NCBI GenBank assembly: GCA_018662365.1 | Contig: JABJGH010000030.1 | Coordinates: 124,001 to 188,000, forward strand | Length of the DNA stretch: 64,000 nucleotides | Source: Chloroflexota bacterium | GTDB lineage: Bacteria; Chloroflexota; Anaerolineae; Anaerolineales; UBA11579 | Direction: 5' to 3' | Part shown: positions 34,135 through 42,057 of the stretch, piece after piece | How the letters are laid out: each line of letters begins with the position of its first letter | Numbering within the stretch: position 1 is the first letter of the stretch | Translations under genes and position numbers: made by a program | Notes under the pieces: model-generated | Told to the model about the DNA's origin: nothing | The model's input: the letters and a program-made list of their open reading frames with translations, nothing else | Database searches by the model: none

Positions 34135-35345
34135 TTTAGGATTTCTTCCACCTTTTCAAGAATTGCTATTGCCACCTGTTCTTTGGTCAATAAAGGCAAG
34201 GCTTCTTTACTTCCATCTGCAGAGATTATCGTTACCCGATTGGTATCGACCTCAAACCCTGCATCTTTGGCACTAATATCATTTGCAACAATAAAATCTA
34301 ACCCCTTCTCTAAGAGTTTTTTCTCAGCATTTTCTATTACATCCTTACTTTCTGCTGCAAAACCAATGATCACCTTTGGTTTCCCTGACTTCTTCTTTTC
34401 TTCAGAAACATTCTTCAATATATCTTGGGTTGCTTTGAGTTTGATTTCAGGGATTCCCGAAGATTTTTTGATCTTTTCAGAGGAATTTTTTATGGGGCGA
34501 TAATCGGCAACCGCGGCAGCCATGATCAAAACATCCGCATTTGCTGTGTGGGAAATAACGGCCGCAGACATCTCTTCGGCACTACGCACATCCGTCCTCT
34601 CCACACCTATCGGTGTAGGTAATAAATTCGGTCCTGAGATCAACCTAACTTCTGCACCCATGTCGATGGCTACTTGAGCGATTGCAAATCCTTGTTTCCC
34701 TGACGAACGATTCGTAATAAATCTAACTGGGTCAATCGCCTCTTGAGTTCCCCCCGCAGTGACTAAGATTTTCTTGCCCGTCAGGGGACCTGATCTGCTA
34801 AATAAATATCTGATATTGCCAAATAAGTCGCTTGGCTCTGTCATTCGTCCAACTGCTCGCATGCCTGAGGCTAAATGCCCAGCCTCTGGTCCAATGATTG
34901 TCACCTTTCGAGATTTCAAAATTTCGAGATTTGCCTGTGTTGCAGGATGACTATACATTCCTCCATCCATCGCTGGTGCAATTAAAATAGGGCATTCAGC
35001 TGCCAGGGCAGTCAAGGTCAACAAGTTTCCTGCTTCCCCATGAACCATTTTTGCCATGGTATTAGCGGTGACCGGCGCGATTACAAAAAGATCGGCTTCT
35101 TTACCCAAACTAATATGAACCACATGCCCTTGGTCCCCCCACAGATCGGCATCCACATAAGCCTTTCTTCCCGTAACGGATTGAAATGTTAGGAGGGATA
35201 CAAACGCCGTAGCCGCTTTGGTGAGAATCACATCCACCTCTGCCCCTGCCTGAGTAAGTTTCGACGCCAGATCAGCAGATTTATAAGCAGCGATTGAGCC
35301 GGTCACACCGAGTAAAATTCGTTTCTTTTTTATTGGATGGATCAT
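34131..35345 (-). CDS. coaBC: Bifunctional phosphopantothenoylcysteine decarboxylase / phosphopantothenate-cysteine ligase
   Basis: Catalyses two steps from 4'-phosphopantothenate to 4'-phosphopantetheine. The N-terminal FMN decarboxylase (CoaC, about residues 1-185) shows LLGVTGSIAAYKSADLAS, the catalytic His in DQGHVVHISLG, and APVTANTMAKMVHG with PAMDGGMYSHPATQANL. The C-terminal ligase (CoaB, about 190-404) has ILVTAGGTQEAIDPVRFITNRSSGKQG, the AAAVADYRP motif and the C-terminal IGFAAESKDV. The length of 404 residues is normal. It follows the small TM-protein gene after about 90 bases. Confidence 0.96.
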   Translation of the reverse strand: MIHPIKKKRILLGVTGSIAAYKSADLASKLTQAGAEVDVILTKAATAFVSLLTFQSVTGRKAYVDADLWGDQGHVVHISLGKEADLFVIAPVTANTMAKMVHGEAGNLLTLTALAAECPILIAPAMDGGMYSHPATQANLEILKSRKVTIIGPEAGHLASGMRAVGRMTEPSDLFGNIRYLFSRSGPLTGKKILVTAGGTQEAIDPVRFITNRSSGKQGFAIAQVAIDMGAEVRLISGPNLLPTPIGVERTDVRSAEEMSAAVISHTANADVLIMAAAVADYRPIKNSSEKIKKSSGIPEIKLKATQDILKNVSEEKKKSGKPKVIIGFAAESKDVIENAEKKLLEKGLDFIVANDISAKDAGFEVDTNRVTIISADGSKEALPLLTKEQVAIAILEKVEEILK

Positions 35346-35434
35346 AATCTTTCTCTTTTAGTATTCGCTAATTACCCTTTTTAATATTACCTCAACCGAT
35401 CAAACAACCACATCAATGATTGTTGGAAACACTC

Positions 35435-35863
35435 TTATGAGTTTATTTCTTTCTCCCAAACAGACCAAATCTTTTTGGAAACTTCCTCAATGCGATCATA
35501 AAATTGAGGGTTTAGCGAGCCATATCCTCGCCAACTGAAGAACTCCTCGTCAATTATCTTAAAAACATCCAAACTGTTTTTGCATTCTCCCGACCTTGAA
35601 GTGATCGAAAGGGATTCATTTAGATAATCTTCATCGAGAACTACTTTTATGAACCAGGGATTAATCTCTCGAAGACTGGATAACACAATGTCATAAACCC
35701 GGCCATAAGATGCTTCGATTCCAGAAGATCGAAAATTCTTTTCATCGATATAGGTGTAGCTTTTGGTCTCTTTTGACTTCCCATAAAATTGAACAATAAT
35801 TGTGGTCAGGCCTGCTACGAGCAATACCGCCGCTACAAGCCAAACAAACATTGTACCTGTCAT
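35435..35863 (-). CDS. Small membrane-anchored protein of unknown function in the CoA operon
   Basis: A 142-residue protein: one N-terminal helix (about residues 4-26, MFVWLVAAVLLVAGLTTIIV), then a soluble domain with no motif that I recognise (SFDIVLSSLREINPW-type helices, WSVWEKEINS end). Its start overlaps the stop of the methyltransferase gene (ATGA), so it is translated with it. A role in CoA synthesis is not implied by the sequence. Confidence 0.7.
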   Translation of the reverse strand: MTGTMFVWLVAAVLLVAGLTTIIVQFYGKSKETKSYTYIDEKNFRSSGIEASYGRVYDIVLSSLREINPWFIKVVLDEDYLNESLSITSRSGECKNSLDVFKIIDEEFFSWRGYGSLNPQFYDRIEEVSKKIWSVWEKEINS

Positions 35864-36480
35864 GATTTCTTTACCCCTTTGGCATATCGAACCAGCCCGG
35901 TCCCCATTTTTAATGTGGTTTCTGTCATAGTTAGACCTATATCCCTAAATATTTTTTTGAGATCGTCTTCAGACCATCGAAAACATTCTTCAGCCTGCTG
36001 CCCATAACCCAATAAACTCTCACGAGCCACCCCAACAAGCTCCGAATCAACGGCTAGTTTTTCGGCAGCAGCAAGACTCATCTGCTCTGAAGGATTGAGC
36101 ATACACAACTGACCCTCAGGTTTCAATATTCGCACAATCGTTTGCATCGCTACAAATGGGTCAGGGAGCAAATAAAACAAATTGCTCACAGTAATCATAT
36201 CAAAACTCTTTTCCCGAAAAGGCATTTTGATAATATCCGCAATGAGTACATCTGGGTGCAAGGGGTGGGCGAACATTTCAGGGTCCACATCACTCCCAAA
36301 TGCAGAGATGCCATCCTTTGAAAAATAAGAGGGCAAGAGTCCCGGGCCGCAACCCACATCCAATACTTTTTGTCCTGGTTTGGGCGCACACCAGCACGCA
36401 AAAGAAGCCAGCATCCTTCCCCACCCAGTTTCGGTTTGGAGCTCTAAAAAATATTCCGAGAAATTTTCCATATCGTGCAT
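35860..36480 (-). CDS. Class I SAM-dependent methyltransferase
   Basis: A 206-residue Rossmann methyltransferase of the UbiE/COQ5 sort. The SAM motif is VLDVGCGPGLLPSYF (about residues 38-52), followed by an acidic residue at the end of strand 2 (GSDVDPEMF), FDMITVSNLFYLLPDP as motif IV, and ILKPEGQLCMLNP. The start is either Met1 or Met4; neither has a clear ribosome binding site. It lies between coaX and the small TM-protein gene within the CoA operon; the substrate is unknown. Confidence 0.85.
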   Translation of the reverse strand: MHDMENFSEYFLELQTETGWGRMLASFACWCAPKPGQKVLDVGCGPGLLPSYFSKDGISAFGSDVDPEMFAHPLHPDVLIADIIKMPFREKSFDMITVSNLFYLLPDPFVAMQTIVRILKPEGQLCMLNPSEQMSLAAAEKLAVDSELVGVARESLLGYGQQAEECFRWSEDDLKKIFRDIGLTMTETTLKMGTGLVRYAKGVKKS

Positions 36481-36508
36481 TATTTTTTTGCCTACCCAAA
36501 GATGTTGA

Positions 36509-37273
36509 TCATTGGTTTAATGCCCAAATGATCCTCAACCCATCTAAGGTTAGCCATGGGGCAATAATCTCTAAGACATCGGTTTCAATAGCAACTACCT
36601 CGGCTAAACCACCGGTTGCGATAACTTTCATTTCCGGTCCAAGCTCAGCTTTAAATCTAGATACCATGCCTTCGACCAATCCCACATAGCCAAATAATAG
36701 TCCAGATTGGAGGGCATGGGTAGTGTTTCTACCGATCACAGATGGTGGCCGAGTGAGATCTACACGAGAGAGTTTTGCGGCTCGAGAGAACAAAGCCTCA
36801 GCCGCGATCCCGATCCCGGGAGATATTGCCCCACCCAAATAATCACCCTCTGCAGAAATTGCGTCAAAGGTTGTGCCTGTCCCAAAATCGACCACGCAGG
36901 CTGGCCCTCCATAAAGTCGCTGGACCGCAACACAATCCACAATCCGGTCTGCTCCAACTGCTTTGGGATCCTCATACCGGATATTGACGCCTGTTTTTGT
37001 GCCAGCGTCTACCACCAGAACTTCCTTATTAAAATAACGCTGGCAGGCCTCTTCAATTTTTCCAGTTAAGGGAGGTACTACAGAAGCCATGCATATCCCT
37101 TCGATATCACTAGGCGAAATGCCTGCATGTTGGAGCATAGCAAAAAAACGAATCCCATATTCATCAGGCATTTGTTCGTGTTTTGTTGCTAGGCGCCACC
37201 GAGGTCCAAGTTCATCACCATCGTATAATCCCAAAGTAATATTCGTATTTCCAATATCTATGGTTAGTAACAT
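36509..37273 (-). CDS. coaX: Type III pantothenate kinase
   Basis: Phosphorylates pantothenate, the committed step of CoA synthesis, in the ATP- and monovalent-cation-dependent type III form. The ASKHA loop LLTIDIGNTNITLGLYDG is at the N-terminus. The catalytic-base Asp is in GADRIVDCVA, the phosphate-2 motif is VVDFGTGTTFDAIS, and GGAISPGIGIAAEALFSRAAKLSRVDL carries the pantothenate-contact residues. IATGGLAEVVAIE is the adenosine region. The length of 254 residues is normal. GGAGAAATAAAA precedes the ATG, three bases after the panC stop. Confidence 0.96.
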   Translation of the reverse strand: MLLTIDIGNTNITLGLYDGDELGPRWRLATKHEQMPDEYGIRFFAMLQHAGISPSDIEGICMASVVPPLTGKIEEACQRYFNKEVLVVDAGTKTGVNIRYEDPKAVGADRIVDCVAVQRLYGGPACVVDFGTGTTFDAISAEGDYLGGAISPGIGIAAEALFSRAAKLSRVDLTRPPSVIGRNTTHALQSGLLFGYVGLVEGMVSRFKAELGPEMKVIATGGLAEVVAIETDVLEIIAPWLTLDGLRIIWALNQ

Positions 37274-37275
37274 TT

Positions 37276-38112
37276 TTATTTCTCCAAAATTAAATTGTCA
37301 ATCAATCGTGTTTTCCCGATATATATTGCCAATGAGATCAAAGCTTCACTGGCGATCACTTCTAATTCTTGTAAATTGCTCGGATCTGCACAAGACATAT
37401 AATCAATACTTGCTAGGGGTTGCGCACTGATTATCTCTTTCATCAATAACCTTAGTGCATCCCCATTTCGTTCTCCCCCGTCATAAGCAATTTTAGCGGC
37501 CTGAAGAGCCTGATACAAAACAACCGAAGCATCTCGTTCTTCTGGGTTGAGGTTCACATTCCTGCTCGACATTGCTAATCCATCATTTTCTCGTGCAATT
37601 GGCACAGCCACAATTTCAATAGGGAAATTTAAATCTCGAGTCATTTGTTTGATCACTGCCACTTGCTGCGCATCTTTTTGTCCAAAAAAAGCGATTTGCG
37701 GTTGAACTGCAGTGAACAATTTACTCACCACTGTGGCTACACCTTTAAAATGGCCCGGGCGTTTTTCCCCTTCCAAAGGATTTGCGATTTCGCCAACTTC
37801 AACCCAAGTTTGGAAACCAGGGGGATACATCACCTCGTTTGTCGGGATCCAAACCAGATCTACTCCCTCATTTTCCAAAAGGGCAAGATCCCGCTCAACA
37901 TCTCGCGGATAGACCTCCAGATCAGTTTCCTGATTAAACTGAGTGGGATTCACAAATATGCTCACCACCACCGAAGTTGCTCTTTTTTTCGCGGCTCTAA
38001 CCAATGAGAGGTGGCCTTCATGCAAAAATCCCATTGTAGGCACAATCGCTACAGGCTCATCCAAAGATTCGCGAGCTTGCCAAAGATCATTCAAAGATTC
38101 AACCCTAATCAT
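37276..38112 (-). CDS. panC: Pantoate-beta-alanine ligase (pantothenate synthetase)
   Basis: Joins pantoate and beta-alanine with ATP. The nucleotidyl-transferase motifs are VPTMGFLHEGHLSLVRAAK (HIGH-type, near residues 24-42), VSIFVNPTQFN, FFGQKDAQQ, and MSSRNVNL (KMSKS equivalent). ATG 38112 follows GGGAAATCGA and gives 279 residues, the family length; an open frame to 38169 adds 19 residues that lie within the panE gene. It overlaps panE by eight bases. Confidence 0.96.
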   Translation of the reverse strand: MIRVESLNDLWQARESLDEPVAIVPTMGFLHEGHLSLVRAAKKRATSVVVSIFVNPTQFNQETDLEVYPRDVERDLALLENEGVDLVWIPTNEVMYPPGFQTWVEVGEIANPLEGEKRPGHFKGVATVVSKLFTAVQPQIAFFGQKDAQQVAVIKQMTRDLNFPIEIVAVPIARENDGLAMSSRNVNLNPEERDASVVLYQALQAAKIAYDGGERNGDALRLLMKEIISAQPLASIDYMSCADPSNLQELEVIASEALISLAIYIGKTRLIDNLILEK

Positions 38113-39055
38113 TCGATTTCCCTTTATACTCTTTTTCGATTCCCATATTAAGTCCTTCAATGATCGCATTAATCAATTTCCATACCGTATAATTTACAGG
38201 CGTTTGCACCCCTAACTCCTTACCTAAACGAACAACTTCCCCACAGATCGCATCGATTTCTGTCGGCGCGCCCCGTTGAATATCCTGATACATCGAAGAA
38301 TGGTTATTTTCCGTGCCTTTTGCCACTTTTTCCGCTGCCGCAACAGGATTCTTGAAAGATAGTTGTATTCCCTGTGCAGAGGCTAAAGAAGCAACTTCCT
38401 TGGCAAGATCAGCAGACAACTGGCGGGCAGAAGCTCTGCTAAGTAAAGAACCATTCGACACCTTCAAAAGAGCGGTGATCGGGTTGATCGCAGCATTGAC
38501 CACCAACTTGCTCCAAATTAATGTGTCGGTGTTTTTGATCGTTTCCAGTTTAAAACCTGCCGATTTAAGATATTCCCTTATTGGTTCTAGGCGAGGATGT
38601 TCCCCCAAGGAAATCAACCCCTGCCCTCCCGGGCGCACTCGACCAGAACTGAGCAATGTGGCACCCGTTGTAGTAACCCCTAATGCCACTCTTTCTTCTC
38701 CAAGAATAGATTCCAATATCTCTCGATTACCCAAACCATTCTGTAAGGTCACGGCAATCCCATCATCGGACAAACATTTTTTCAATTGCTTTGCTGCTCG
38801 AGCTGTTTGCCAAGATTTAACCAACACCAAAGCATACTTCATGCCTACACAATCGGAGCTATCATCAACGACCCTGATCGGGTATGCTTTTTGTTTACCG
38901 TCAGGCTGAACGAGCGTCACGCCATATAAACGCAATGCGGCCAATCCTTCTTTCCAATTGCCCAACATCGTCACAGGAATACCTGTTGCAGATATCTTTG
39001 CTGCAAAAAGACTGGCCAATGCTCCCGTGCCTACGATCAATATCCCTTCAGTCAT
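38105..39055 (-). CDS. panE: 2-dehydropantoate 2-reductase
   Basis: NADPH-dependent reduction of ketopantoate to pantoate. The N-terminal motif is ILIVGTGALASLFAAKISATG, with GLGNREILESILGEERVALGVTTTGATL in the middle. The C-terminal helical domain shows WSKLVVNAAINPITALLKVSNG with the catalytic Lys, and the SSMYQDIQRGAPTEIDAICG motif with the substrate-binding Ser and Asn/Glu contacts. The length of 316 residues is normal. Its ATG overlaps the panB stop. Confidence 0.95.
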   Translation of the reverse strand: MTEGILIVGTGALASLFAAKISATGIPVTMLGNWKEGLAALRLYGVTLVQPDGKQKAYPIRVVDDSSDCVGMKYALVLVKSWQTARAAKQLKKCLSDDGIAVTLQNGLGNREILESILGEERVALGVTTTGATLLSSGRVRPGGQGLISLGEHPRLEPIREYLKSAGFKLETIKNTDTLIWSKLVVNAAINPITALLKVSNGSLLSRASARQLSADLAKEVASLASAQGIQLSFKNPVAAAEKVAKGTENNHSSMYQDIQRGAPTEIDAICGEVVRLGKELGVQTPVNYTVWKLINAIIEGLNMGIEKEYKGKSND

Positions 39056-39939
39056 TATTTATCTAGCTCAGCCATTAACAGCTCCCACTCTTCATCTTTC
39101 ATGAAAATGCTGTGAGCATCCGATGGGAAATCTTTTTGGTTCACGTCCTGCCGAAAAGCGATCATTGCTTCCTGCATCACATTATGAATATTGGCATATT
39201 GCTTTACAAATTTTGGGGTGAATTTGTCAAATTGGCCGACCAGATCGTGGGTAACCAAAACCTGACCATCACATCCAACCCCCGCACCTATACCAATCGT
39301 CGGCACTCGTAATTTGCTTGAAATTAATTCAGATAATTGGGCCGGAACAGCCTCTAGGACGATTCCGAATACACCCTCCTCCTCCAAGATTAGGGCATCC
39401 TCGACCAATATCTTAGCCTGGTCGGCCTTTTTGCCTTGGGCTCTAAATCCCCCCATTGTGTTCACGCTTTGAGGGGTAAGCCCAATATGTCCCATTACAG
39501 GAATACCTGCCAAGACCATTTTCTGAATTGCCTCTGCCCTCTCTCTGCCCCCTTCAAGCTTTACTGCATCCATCCCTGCCTCTTGTAAAAATCGCCCCGC
39601 ATTTTCGACTGCCGTCCAAACATCGCTTTGGTAAGACATGAAGGGCATGTCTCCGATCAATAGCGGATTCTTTGCTCCCCGAGACACAGCCTTGCAATGA
39701 TGGAGCATGTCCTCCATCGTGACTGGCAAAGTGTTCTCATATCCGAGCACGACCATCCCCAAGGAATCGCCGACCAAGATCGAATCGATCTCAGCCTTAT
39801 CTATTGCCATCGCTGTGGGATAATCATATGCGGTCAACATCGTGATCGCTTCACCGCGTTTCTTTTTTAAACGAAAGCTGCGGGTGGTGATTTTTTTGCG
39901 TATTTCGCCCCCATATTTTTTTAATGGTGTGGTCGTCAT
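39055..39939 (-). CDS. panB: 3-methyl-2-oxobutanoate hydroxymethyltransferase (ketopantoate hydroxymethyltransferase)
   Basis: First step of pantothenate synthesis, adding a hydroxymethyl group from 5,10-methylene-THF to ketoisovalerate. Motifs: ITMLTAYDYPTAMAIDKAEID with the metal Asp, ILVGDSLGMVVLGYENTLPVTMEDML, IGDMPFMSYQ, AVKLEGG, GIPVMGHIGLTPQ and the catalytic Glu in GIVLEAVP. The length of 294 residues is slightly long, owing to a basic N-terminal extension of about 20 residues (LKKYGGEIRKKITTRSFRLKKKR). GAGGG precedes the ATG. It is the first gene of the operon, behind a structured leader. Confidence 0.96.
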   Translation of the reverse strand: MTTTPLKKYGGEIRKKITTRSFRLKKKRGEAITMLTAYDYPTAMAIDKAEIDSILVGDSLGMVVLGYENTLPVTMEDMLHHCKAVSRGAKNPLLIGDMPFMSYQSDVWTAVENAGRFLQEAGMDAVKLEGGRERAEAIQKMVLAGIPVMGHIGLTPQSVNTMGGFRAQGKKADQAKILVEDALILEEEGVFGIVLEAVPAQLSELISSKLRVPTIGIGAGVGCDGQVLVTHDLVGQFDKFTPKFVKQYANIHNVMQEAMIAFRQDVNQKDFPSDAHSIFMKDEEWELLMAELDK

Positions 39940-40102
39940 GGTGCCCTCTTTACTAGTAGAGTCCTATAAAACAAAAATCCGTCTGCTCGGGTTGGCAAAA
40001 CGGAGGGAAGATAGAAAACTACCTGAGGCTTACTCAGGATTGAATCCTAAACTATTTTATTATTACTCTTCCACCGTCTCGGCCAGGGTTGGTCCAAGCA
40101 GC
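39940..40102 (-). promoter_or_regulatory. Structured leader of panB with attenuator-like switch (candidate pan-motif RNA)
   Basis: The transcript between the predicted start (near 40102) and panB can form a long stem (ACGG-T-GGAAGA from 40077-40067 with TCTTCC-CT-CCGT at 40011-40000) and a CCTGAG/CTCAGG hairpin inside it. The last part of that stem, CCGT, is also the 5' half of a terminator hairpin (see next entry), so the two are mutually exclusive. The pan RNA motif is known upstream of panB/panC/panD genes, including in Chloroflexota; I assign it on location and structure style only, without a covariance-model search. Confidence 0.5.
39973..40004 (-). terminator. Terminator hairpin inside the panB leader
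   Basis: On the minus strand TCCGTTT-T-GC pairs with GCAGACGGA (complement of 39978-40004) around CAACCCGA and is followed by TTTTTG. It precedes panB by about 35 bases, so unless another structure forms it would end transcription before the operon. Confidence 0.65.
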
Positions 40103-40108
40103 ACCTTA

Positions 40109-40137
40109 ATTATCTAGGAAAATGTGAGTTTTGGCAA
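40109..40137 (-). promoter_or_regulatory. Promoter of the pan/coa operon
   Basis: On the minus strand TTGCCA (complement of 40132-40137), a 17-base spacer and GATAAT (complement of 40109-40114) fit the sigma-70 pattern. The predicted start near 40102 gives a leader of about 163 bases. Confidence 0.75.
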
Positions 40138-40218
40138 GGGGTAAGAAAAAAATAGTAAAATATGATTATTAGTTAATTGTTTTCAAAAATTAAATGGATA
40201 CTATAAAAGGGAGAAAAA

Positions 40219-41256
40219 ATGCCAAAAACCTACAATGATAGATGGGAAACTATTAAAGCTCTTGGTGAAGGTGGGCAAGCCCATACATATCTTGTGAAAG
40301 ATTTGCTGGGAAAGGGAGAAATTCATTATGTATTAAAAAGATTAAAAAATATTAACCGTATTGATCGTTTTATAGATGAAATTGAAGCAATTCGTAATCT
40401 TAATCACATAAATATTCTAAATTTAATTGATTTTAACCTTGATGGTGATAAACCGTATTTTGTGTCTGAATATTGTTCAGGAGGAAGTCTAGATAAAGTA
40501 GAACCTTTTTGGGAAAATTCCCCGCAACTTGCATTAAATATTTTTCAAGAAGTTTGCCAAGGATTAATTCTAGCTCACTCTGAAAAAATCATTCACAGAG
40601 ATATTAAACCTAGCAATATTTTCCTGCGTACGCAGAAAGGCCCTGCCGTTATTGGAGATTTCGGTTTGGTTTTTAATATCGATGATGGAACAAGAGTCAC
40701 CCTCACAAATGAGGCTGTAGGTGCTATTAATTTTATGGCCCCAGAATTAGAAGATGGTAAATTTGATAATATTTCGGATAAAGTTGATGTCTATTCTATG
40801 GGGAAATTTCTATATTGGTTACTTTCAAAAGGAAAAATGTTTAGCAGGGAAAAACATAGAGACATTGCCTTTGATCTTAGGTCTCGAAATGAGGACAGTA
40901 TTTTAAATTTAGGATGGGACAATATTTATATGGAACATATTAATCGAATTTTAGATTTGATGATTCTTGTTGATCCGAATATGCGAAGAGATATAAAAAA
41001 TATTTCTATTCTTATAAAAAGAGCAACGAGGCTAATTCATAAAGAATTTACACCTGTTGGGAAAAATGAGCCACAACCTTGTACATACTGTGGATATGGA
41101 AAATATGTTTTCAAAGTAAATAATAACCAACAAGTCCGGAATTTTGGTTTCACACCTATTGGAGGATCAGATTGGAGGGTACTAGTTTGTAATGAGTGTG
41201 GCCATACTCAAGCTTTCAGGGTTGATTATGCTAATAATAAAAGCTGGTGGAGCTGA
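40219..41256 (+). CDS. Ser/Thr protein kinase with C-terminal zinc ribbon
   Basis: A 345-residue soluble Hanks-type kinase. All catalytic elements are present: glycine loop LGEGGQAHTYLV (about 16-27), the VAIK-like Lys in YVLKRLKN, the catalytic loop IIHRDIKPSNIFLR (near 125), DFG in IGDFGLVF (near 147), MAPELEDG as the APE motif. After the kinase fold, residues 288-328 have CTYCGYGKYVF and LVCNECGHTQAF, a two-knuckle zinc ribbon. There is no membrane helix or PASTA repeat. The gene is visibly more AT-rich than its neighbours and abuts a gene remnant, suggesting horizontal gain. GGGAGAAAA precedes ATG 40219. Confidence 0.85.
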   Translation: MPKTYNDRWETIKALGEGGQAHTYLVKDLLGKGEIHYVLKRLKNINRIDRFIDEIEAIRNLNHINILNLIDFNLDGDKPYFVSEYCSGGSLDKVEPFWENSPQLALNIFQEVCQGLILAHSEKIIHRDIKPSNIFLRTQKGPAVIGDFGLVFNIDDGTRVTLTNEAVGAINFMAPELEDGKFDNISDKVDVYSMGKFLYWLLSKGKMFSREKHRDIAFDLRSRNEDSILNLGWDNIYMEHINRILDLMILVDPNMRRDIKNISILIKRATRLIHKEFTPVGKNEPQPCTYCGYGKYVFKVNNNQQVRNFGFTPIGGSDWRVLVCNECGHTQAFRVDYANNKSWWS

Positions 41257-41280
41257 AATACTATTAGCTTTATATATATA

Positions 41281-41397
41281 CTAATTATTAATATATTCCT
41301 CAAACACATCCTCGCGGGTAAAAACCAATACTGCATCTTTACGGTAAAGCAGTTCGAATTCCTCTGCTTGTTCCTTATTGCCCTTTCCAGCTTGTCA
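41281..41397 (-). pseudogene. C-terminal remnant of an unidentified gene
   Basis: On the minus strand, the frame ending at TAG (complement of 41281-41283) reads about 37 residues with protein-like composition, including KGNKEQAEEFELLYRKDAVL and VFTREDVFEEYINN, but meets a TGA upstream at about 41398 without any start codon or ribosome binding site. An overlapping frame (41226-41420) is open but of poor composition. This looks like the tail of a gene truncated by a rearrangement next to the kinase gene. Family not recognised. Confidence 0.4.
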
Positions 41398-41454
41398 CGC
41401 AAAAATAATGAATTCAACATAATAGAACAGATGAAAATATGGCAATATTAAGAC

Positions 41455-41910
41455 ATGAAAGGTACAAACAGTATATATGACGCCTATGCATTGGCAGATA
41501 AGGGATATTTTGATGAAGCCAAGTTGATCCTCTCAGATACATTAGAGGATAATCCTGGATTAATTGAAGGATGGTTGCTTTTAGCAGATTTGGCAGATGC
41601 CAGCGAAGAAGCCCGCGAATGTTATCAAATGATTCAAGAGATCGACTCAAATAATTGGGTTTCAAAAAAACGTCTCAAGTTGCTTCTTAATCAAAGTCCT
41701 TCCCCTAGAAAAATAATTAAACCGCCCATTGAAACCACAACTTTATTTGATGGAAGTGGACCAAGTCTTCAACAAAGTTTTGAAACCCATAAAGACCTGC
41801 TCATATGGGTTGGCGCAGGACTGTTCACCCTTTTCATGGCAGGCGCACTCGTATTTTTTGGTGTTGTAGGCTATCTGTTATGGGAAACAAATTTTTTAGC
41901 AACTATTTAA
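41455..41910 (+). CDS. TPR-like protein with C-terminal membrane helix
   Basis: A 151-residue protein. Residues 8-75 look like two tetratricopeptide-type helical hairpins (YDAYALADKGYFDEAKLILSDTLEDNPGLIEGW... then WLLLADLADASEEARECYQMI, each in the TPR spacing). A linker with Pro and Ser leads to one hydrophobic helix (about 118-145), so the TPR part faces the cytoplasm. Proteins of this form are frequent in Chloroflexota; no function is known. No ribosome binding site is visible before ATG 41455, so the start is uncertain. Confidence 0.65.
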   Translation: MKGTNSIYDAYALADKGYFDEAKLILSDTLEDNPGLIEGWLLLADLADASEEARECYQMIQEIDSNNWVSKKRLKLLLNQSPSPRKIIKPPIETTTLFDGSGPSLQQSFETHKDLLIWVGAGLFTLFMAGALVFFGVVGYLLWETNFLATI

Positions 41911-42057
41911 ATATTTTTGACAGTCTTGCATTTTTGGGGGAACAATATTTATTCTTTATTTATAGACCAATTCCTTGATTATCTGGTTTATTCCATGCTA
42001 CATTAGAATTTGATTCACCAAGCAAACCCTAAATAGATTTATTCTGAGGAGCACCGA

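Noticed and set aside
41226..41420. 64-residue minus-strand ORF after the kinase gene
   Set aside because: Its composition is poor; the neighbouring frame at 41281-41397 gives a far more protein-like reading.
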